Shown one piece after another: positions 58,221 to 64,000 of a DNA stretch of 64,000 nt (position 1 is its first letter; each line of letters starts with the position of its first letter). Source of the stretch: Hirundichthys speculiger (lineage: Eukaryota; Chordata; Actinopteri; Beloniformes; Exocoetidae); assembly GCA_018398805.1 (NCBI GenBank), contig JAGFBZ010000369.1:571501-635500 (forward strand), read 5' to 3'. Made by a program: the position numbers and the translations under genes. The notes under the pieces were generated by a model. That model had not been told where the DNA came from. It saw only the letters and a program-made list of their open reading frames with translations, and did not search any database.

Positions 58221-61200
58221 CTGAGGGTGGGACAAATCATCTTGAAATCAGATCAAAGACAAAATGGGAGAGGTCACATATAAACACCATGTACACTGTC
58301 TTTTCTTATACACACATCCATCCATCCATCCATCCATTATCTATGCCCGCTTAATCCTATGCCGGGTCACGGGATCTGCTGGAGTCTATCCCATCTCTCT
58401 TCGGGTGAAAGGCAGGGGTACACCCTGGACTGGTCGTCAGTCCATCGCAGGGCCACAATCACTCCTATGGGCCATTTAGAACCACCAATTAACCTAACAT
58501 CCATGTCTTTGGACTGTGAGAGGAAGTACCCAGAGAAAACCCACGCAAGCACAGGAGAACATGCAAACTCCACACCTCGGCCCCTGCCGAGGTTCAAACC
58601 AGGAACTTTCTTGCTGTGAGGCAACAGTGCTGACCACCAAGCCACCGTGCTGTCCCTCTTAGCACACATATTTAAGAAAAATTCTGATTCTGAAGACTTA
58701 GCTGTTTGAAATAAAACACATGCACACACATTCTTCACAGTCAGACCCAGACTGACACAAAAATATGCCTTACCACACATGACATTATAAAGCTCAATGT
58801 TTTCAAAGGCTGGAACTTTAGTCTTGAATTTAAATGTAGGTCCATAGCCCACGAAAATAGTCTGAAAGTGACAATTGATGACACGTGTCACAGTTTTGCT
58901 TAAAATAAAAATGAAAGAAAACATTCAATTTTCATCATACATTGGCTACCAGAGGCCTCGCTATTGATATACAGCAATCCCTCGCACTTCGCAGTTAATG
59001 CCCCCCCCACAAATGGTGAAAACCGCGATGTGGATGTACGTGTATATGTACATACAGTATACATGTACGCGCGAACGCAAAATCCACGGAACGTACGCTC
59101 ACTTTGACGATCTCTACTCTGTGCGTAGCTGACGAGAGCAAGAGATGGGAGATGCGGCGACGCGTGTCAGCCAATCAGCGTACAACCGATGGCACAGTAA
59201 TACCCGTCGTAGCAGCCAATCACAGGCCTCGATTTCGTTTATGGGGTATCCCGTGTCGGCTCTTGTTGCTTCCCGAGACTCGTTCTTGATGTGATGTGTT
59301 TCGCTTCAGCCTTACGCGCTTCGTTTGAATTCGTTTCGATTATTTTTTTTAAATATTTTTTTTCAATGAATATTTTTGAAACCTCCGCGATGTACTGCGA
59401 CCGCGAAGTGTGAGGGATTACTGTATAGTCTAATAAATGTAAACCCCTTCTTACAAGCTATGTCCACATGATAGCATTGGTATTGTAAGCTGAAACCAAT
59501 ACAAGAGCATTTCAACTATGTCAGAAAAGAGCTCTGTCTGTAAATATATATAATGGGGCCATCCTCAGGGCCAAGTATACACAAGTTAAAACAGCCTGAA
59601 AACTCTGCTGGATATAACCTTTGTTTCGGATTTTCATAGTGGCTTCCCCACTACACATGTATGTAGTTGTTGTAATATTAAATACAGTCTTCAGCTACAT
59701 AACTGCTGATATCAAGGACATCAAAGTCAGTATGCTGGAGTAACGTGGATGCACTGTATTGGTTTGTATGTTTTTAATGATTGTATTCATGTGGACATTG
59801 ATGCAATGTGAAAGATTCAAAATGATGTCTTGTCATAATTTGGGATCTATGATATATGAAATGTGCACACGTTACTTAGCTTATTATCAGTGCTTCAGCT
59901 TTGAGTCCTAATACCACACTGCTTATATGCTATTCTAAGTGGATACAGAGATCATGACGAAGCCTGGTTGCATTTTATGTAGAATACCTGCATACTGTTG
60001 ATCTTATTGTCATATCCATGGTCTCCCAAGAAGCCACAGTGCCTCCTTCCTTCAGGGACTTTCCTGCAATGAAAGTGAAATTGATGTGATGTGAAAGTGA
60101 TGTGAAATTGATTAGGCTATTCTTAATTTTGTAGATAAATATTATAACGAAAGATAGCTATTGTAGTCTCCAGACTATTAAGTCCAAAAGCAAACACGGA
60201 ATAGGCCTTCATGTTAATTCTGTTGAATTCTTATTGTACTGCTCTGCCCAAGAGAGTTTTGATATACCCCCCCCCCCCACCCCCCACCCCACCCCGCACA
60301 CACTACAGCAGAGAAGAGTGGACTAGCCACTGCAGGCTTTTATTATTTTGCCCATGTGCAGCACCCATAAAATATGTAAAACTCTTCCACAACTAATGTG
60401 TGTGCAAAATTTTGTAACTTTTTGAGTATGTTAAGGCCCCCAAAAAGGCAATTCATTTTGGAGAAGAGCACTTCCTGTTTTATGATGAATAGCACTGGCA
60501 CCATTGGACGTCCATACATGAAATTGTACATCATGCATGAGGACCTTTCTGAGTTCAATCTGACCACTTCTCAGGCTGATACGATGAAGAGGGAGGTAGA
60601 TAATGGTTATAATAAAACCAAAATCATATTCCTATGACCAGATAGTGTGTAATAATAATACACCATCTGCACCCTCGGTGCTCGGGCCCTAATAATAACA
60701 ATAATAATGATAATAAACATTCAAAATACAGTAGGGTCCTACAGTAAAGGTCTGCTTACGACAAAAGAAAATGTTTATTTATGCTGGTATATGATCCATA
60801 TGGCCTATGTTTCTTTACATCATTCAAAATTTCCAGTTAATTCACATTAATTCCCATAAATTCCCCAAATTTCTGTGGAAATTTTCCGACTTGGTATATT
60901 TCCAAAATTTCCCAGCTGAAGTCAGGAAAGTTTATGGGAAGTTTCCGGAAATTAACTGGAAATTTTCTGCCCCTTTGTAACACTACTTGTCATTAACTCA
61001 GAAACATGGTTATCATCTTTAACGTAGTGTGGCTAGCCATAGCGGTAGCCCAAGACCCAGGCTTTGATGTTGCATATCCATCAGCTTCCCCGTCAGGATG
61101 CTTAGCTGGATGGTTTATTAGTGACAGGGTTTTAAAATGGATGAATGATGACTTGTTTCATTCATTTTCATGAACTGAAAGCATAATTCCTCCCTTTACT

Positions 61201-63924
61201 TTACTGACGGATGTTCATTTGCTTACAATTTCAATTTAAAATGTAAGTCTTATTTTGTAAGTGACTCACAACTCTGATTTTAATGCAGCCATCATGACTG
61301 GTGTCCCAGAAACATGTGCTGGCTTTTGTGGTAATTGTAAATATTAAGCACAGTTTGATTTTTTTATTTTGTCATTTAACATAAACTGTGACTCTTATAT
61401 GGCAAAGATGATAAACTGAGGCTGCTAGTTTATTTATTTATTTATTACCTTTAGCACACTGTGGTTGCAAAAAAAGTAGGATTTTTTTGTGACTTTAATG
61501 GCAGGGGAAATGAGGTAGGATAAAACTGAAAGTTGTGTGTGAGAGAATGATACGACTGTCTGATCAATTTTGTGGCATTTTGTGTTTTCTGGCATTCTAA
61601 TGTCTTGTTGCCATTTGTACAAGTCAGTTGAGACCGATTTTGTCAGGCAGGTCAGTAGATCACGAGGGGTATGATTAGGTTGCGGGGCTTTTCAGTCTAT
61701 CGACTGGAGGTAAATCCAGCCAGAAGAGGCTGTGCCTTTTAACCAAGTAATAACTTCCCCGACTTTTCCTGAGTTACCTAATTAGGTTTGACATAAGTAG
61801 CTGACAAACTAAATGTTCATTTAAATGTTAATTTTGTATAGGAATTTAGAAATAGATTAATCAACTGAAGAAGCATGATCAAAATAAACTCTAAAATATA
61901 AAATGCGTTTCTGGTTGATTCTGGAGTTTTAGATACTTCTTATTATTTTTACTTCCATATATGTTGGTACTCATTTCCAGCCCTTGGTGTAGTGCTGATG
62001 TCGTACCTGGCTACATGCCACTTCCTCTCCACCAGTAGGTGAATCTCTTCAATGCGCCGGTTGTTGGCATAGTGCAGTCTCTTGGGCAGGTGTTGTTTCA
62101 AGTATGGCTTGAAGTGCTGGTCTGCTTTCTTACACTTGGGGGAAAAAGGTATGTTGTTTGAAATGGGTCAATAAGAAAAGAGCGACACATCACGTTTAAA
62201 AAAAATTATTTTCCTGTCAGTAAAATCCCTTTTTACAGATATTTTCCACACTGTTAGTTTTACTCAAGCTCCTATATTTAAAATGAAAATCTGGTACTTA
62301 CTGTCAAATTTGCAACAACAGTTTTAGGGTCATCTGAGAAAAAAATGAAAAAAAGAACATGAAAAAGAAGAAAATAGCCCCACAATTTTTTACATCCCAC
62401 TTTAAGAAAATAATGCAAATTTACTTCACCCATTTTAAATGCGGACAAAGCAGATCAGAAAATGGGAGGAAGAAACAAACAATATTAACTGTGTGAATTT
62501 ATAAGTAAGCTTATTATTGTCATTGCCACTTTATCAACGATGAAGTAGATCTGATGATTTACAATTGTGGAGTGCATATTATTAAGTCCGTGAGTTGCAG
62601 GTGCACTGTATATAAAAAAAAGTAAACAAATTACACTGTCAAGATTCAAAAACTGGTGGTTTTAAATACTATTTGCACTAAATTAAATAGATATATATAA
62701 AACAATTGAAACTAGTAGGTAGATTTACTAAAAGTAATCAGATTTAACTGTCTATTCTAGCCTTTAAATTATTAAAAACAATGACATCTGTGTGAAGAAG
62801 AGGATAGAAAAACTTTTGTGGTGTTTCCCTGTTAGTGGCATACAAGAGTACACGGAAAATTAGCTGTTTGTAAATGCAGCATTTTAAACTTGACCTTTCC
62901 TTTCCTATGTAATAATTTATTTACAGTATCTTGAATAAAGAATGTCAGAATTCAGAATCTCAACATTTTAGACACTGGAATGAGAATAAACGAAAAACCC
63001 TTTGTGAAAACCGCACTGGAATAACAATTTAGCAAATTTCTGTGTGTGTGTTATACAGCAATGTCAATTAATCAAATCGACACACTGTTACGGGCTGTGA
63101 TCAACACACCCTGATCCTAACCAACAAATGCGCTGTACAATGAAAAATGAGTATAGGCAAATAGAAACATCAGTAGAGTACTGCACTTCTGGAAAAATAA
63201 ATAATTTCTTGTGAGCTGTAAGAAACTCCTGAGAGGGAGTGTTTGGCATGAGTTTATATGTTGTATTTTCAAAAGTTTCTGACCCTAGTATACACATAAA
63301 GTTAAGATCAAAACAAAGTCACTCATAAAACCGTATTTCTCTTAGACTCTCACATTTCGAGTTGTTGGGGTATCTGGAGCGTATTCTGCCGAGGGCTCCA
63401 GGGACGAGGATGATGTCATCAACACTGGTCATAAAGTTACTGAGGAACTCAGTTCGATCACAGTGGGCTTCTTCCATACCTAATTATAGAAAAAAGGCTC
63501 GGGTTAATGAGGGATTGTGTGTGACTGACAGATCCACAATCTGGGCTCACGTTGCAGTAGCCAATTTCCTTTTGTATTCAACTTTCTGCCAGGAAAAAAA
63601 AAAATCCAAAAATTATTCAAATCTAACACCATCTGGCTCCTATGAATGTCTAGTAAATTTTACAAGTTTGGTTTAATTTGTTTTCTTTTCAGCCACCGTG
63701 CTGTGATGGTATCAATCAACAGTCAAAATTGTAAGTCTTCTCTTGGTCATCTCTTTTACAGGTCGTACCAGCAGATAGTTAACATGAGCTCTGTCTATAG
63801 TGTTTGTCTCTGTACCGTGATCCCCCACCAGGATGATGTTGACACATCGATGCAGCTTCATCTGCTTAAGTCCATCCATCATCTGACCAACAATCCTGTC
63901 AATCACCTTCAGAGGGTTGTTTAG
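51003..63924 (-). CDS. enpp2: Autotaxin (ENPP2), C-terminal 528 residues, 14 exons
   Basis: Autotaxin is a secreted lysophospholipase D that makes lysophosphatidic acid from lysophosphatidylcholine. Exons (-): 63924-63816, 63479-63354, 62333-62302, 62134-62007, 60063-59988, 58861-58774, 58220-58051, 56610-56565, 56272-56133, 54691-54556, 53231-53154, 52888-52756, 52292-52139, 51173-51003. All join in phase (529 codons including stop). The end of the phosphodiesterase domain and the whole nuclease-like domain are present. VGDHG holds the Asp-His zinc pair (D358/H359 in human) and LGDHGYDNK holds the third zinc His (H474). The nucleophile Thr and somatomedin-B domains lie beyond the right edge. 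The ending [10 protein letters not shown] and [12 protein letters not shown] fit ENPP2 better than ENPP1 or ENPP3. Confidence 0.93.
52959..53100 (-). mobile_element. SINE 3' tail fragment in enpp2 intron
   Basis: A run of AATTC units (52959-52995) followed by TTTTATTTATATAGCGTC and GACCCCCGAGCAAATATC, the inverted SINE tail. It ends 54 bp from an enpp2 exon. Confidence 0.75.
53240..58040. other. enpp2 intron sequence outside exons
   Basis: Apart from the enpp2 exons, this holds little. 53745-53905 faintly resembles a Tc1 transposase segment ([11 protein letters not shown]). 55620-55720 is a hAT-like end rich in GAATCGAAAATCG. 57660-57835 is a repeat rich in GGGTCGGGT and TTCGGGT. No other gene was seen. 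Confidence 0.4.
58310..58662 (-). mobile_element. tRNA-derived SINE with CATC-repeat tail
   Basis: On - it begins GGGACAGCACGGTGGCTTGG (box A region) with box B GGTTTGAACCTC, then a body including AGTCCAAAGACATGGATGTT and GGCGACCAG-like sequence, ending in GGATGGATGGATGGATG. It is a very common type in teleost genomes. It is unrelated to the other two SINE families in the window. Confidence 0.85.
58774..60063 (-). CDS. enpp2: enpp2 exons around the third zinc ligand
   Basis: 60063-59988 encodes [20 protein letters not shown] and ends KINSMQ; the His of GDHG is the zinc ligand. 58861-58774 encodes [20 protein letters not shown] to NVMC. Between them lies a pogo-like MITE (58972-59423). Confidence 0.92.
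58972..59423. mobile_element. pogo/Tigger-like MITE, TA target
   Basis: Ends CAGCAATCCCTCGCACTTCG and CGAAGTGTGAGGGATTACTG are inverted repeats flanked by TA on both sides. 452 bp, noncoding. Related ends occur at 9240-9278 and 47510-47540. Confidence 0.85.
60398..60690 (+). repeat. Dispersed repeat, related to 40351-40650
   Basis: Same block order as the 40351 copy, with an additional 3' end GCACCCTCGGTGCTCGGGCC then CTAATAATAA. The ending looks like a recurrent transposon terminus. No coding role. Confidence 0.5.
60691..62000. other. enpp2 intron, nothing recognised
   Basis: A stretch of short imperfect direct and inverted TTTCC/GGAAATT motifs occurs at 60830-60975 (AATTTCC, GGAAATT, AAATTTCC). 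No exon or element boundaries could be fixed. Confidence 0.4.
62007..63924 (-). CDS. enpp2: enpp2 exons: end of phosphodiesterase core
   Basis: Four exons. 63924-63816: [20 protein letters not shown] to GDHG. 63479-63354: [20 protein letters not shown] to RYPNNSK. 62333-62302 (32 nt): [10 protein letters not shown]. 62134-62007: [20 protein letters not shown] to KWHVA. The first exon starts just where the mammalian alternatively spliced basic insertion would precede it; such an exon would lie outside the window. Confidence 0.92.
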
Positions 63925-64000
63925 CTACAATACACAAAGGTAATCACATAGCTCAAAATAAACCCAGAAATGAATTGTCTTTTCATGCAATTTTTCTGCT

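Noticed and set aside
58359..58924. Frames on both strands over the SINE
   Set aside because: The 185-codon - frame is an enpp2 exon joined by chance to SINE sequence through intron; the + frames are SINE only.
63362..63924. + strand frames at the right edge
   Set aside because: They lie antisense to enpp2 exons whose phases and splice sites all agree.
51003..63924. Assignment as enpp1 or enpp3
   Set aside because: The C-terminus [10 protein letters not shown], the FLSN..T.VDDI segment and SCLDFTQ.AD fit ENPP2; ENPP1/3 differ at these places.
1..64000. A new multi-gene defence or biosynthetic system
   Set aside because: The genes are ordinary, independently regulated vertebrate genes with long introns; their proximity gives no evidence of joint function.

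Overview
The window is nuclear DNA from a vertebrate, almost certainly a teleost fish. It shows split genes with GT-AG introns, long repeat-filled introns and intergenic DNA, typical fish transposons (hAT, Tc1/mariner, Harbinger-like and piggyBac remnants, L2/jockey-type and L1-like LINEs, tRNA-derived SINEs), and vertebrate-specific genes (nod1, enpp2, a C2H2 zinc-finger gene with a short acidic first exon). No bacterial, phage or organelle sequence was seen. I assign no species.

Layout. (1) 1-5.66 kb: the last two coding exons of a purine nucleoside phosphorylase gene (pnp, + strand). The intron before them holds a 2.5-kb segment present twice in tandem; each copy carries a hAT fragment, a tRNA-Gly(UCC)-headed SINE and a 21-bp minisatellite. 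(2) 5.7-16.4 kb: transposon-dominated DNA with several layers of nesting, where exact target-site duplications let the insertion order be read. (3) 16.6-24.0 kb: a two-exon, 15-finger zinc-finger gene on the - strand with a 5.6-kb intron. (4) 24-32 kb: repeats and one orphan integrase-related exon. (5) 32.2-45.5 kb: nod1 (- strand), with CARD exon, NACHT exon, seven 84-nt LRR exons and the last exon; the NACHT exon carries a one-base frameshift, and the exon for the second half of the CARD was not found. (6) 46-50.7 kb: repeat debris. (7) 50.7-64 kb: the 3' part of enpp2 (autotaxin, - strand), 14 exons in perfect phase, running off the right edge.

The genes do not form a pathway. pnp acts in purine salvage, nod1 in cytosolic sensing of peptidoglycan, and enpp2 makes extracellular lysophosphatidic acid; the zinc-finger gene is a presumed DNA-binding regulator.

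I found no convincing new biological system. The items most worth a second look are the nod1 lesions, the zinc-finger array with decayed fingers beyond its stop, the tandem unit with tRNA-headed SINEs inside pnp, and the nested transposon stacks. Gene and transposon names rest on remembered family features. No search was run.
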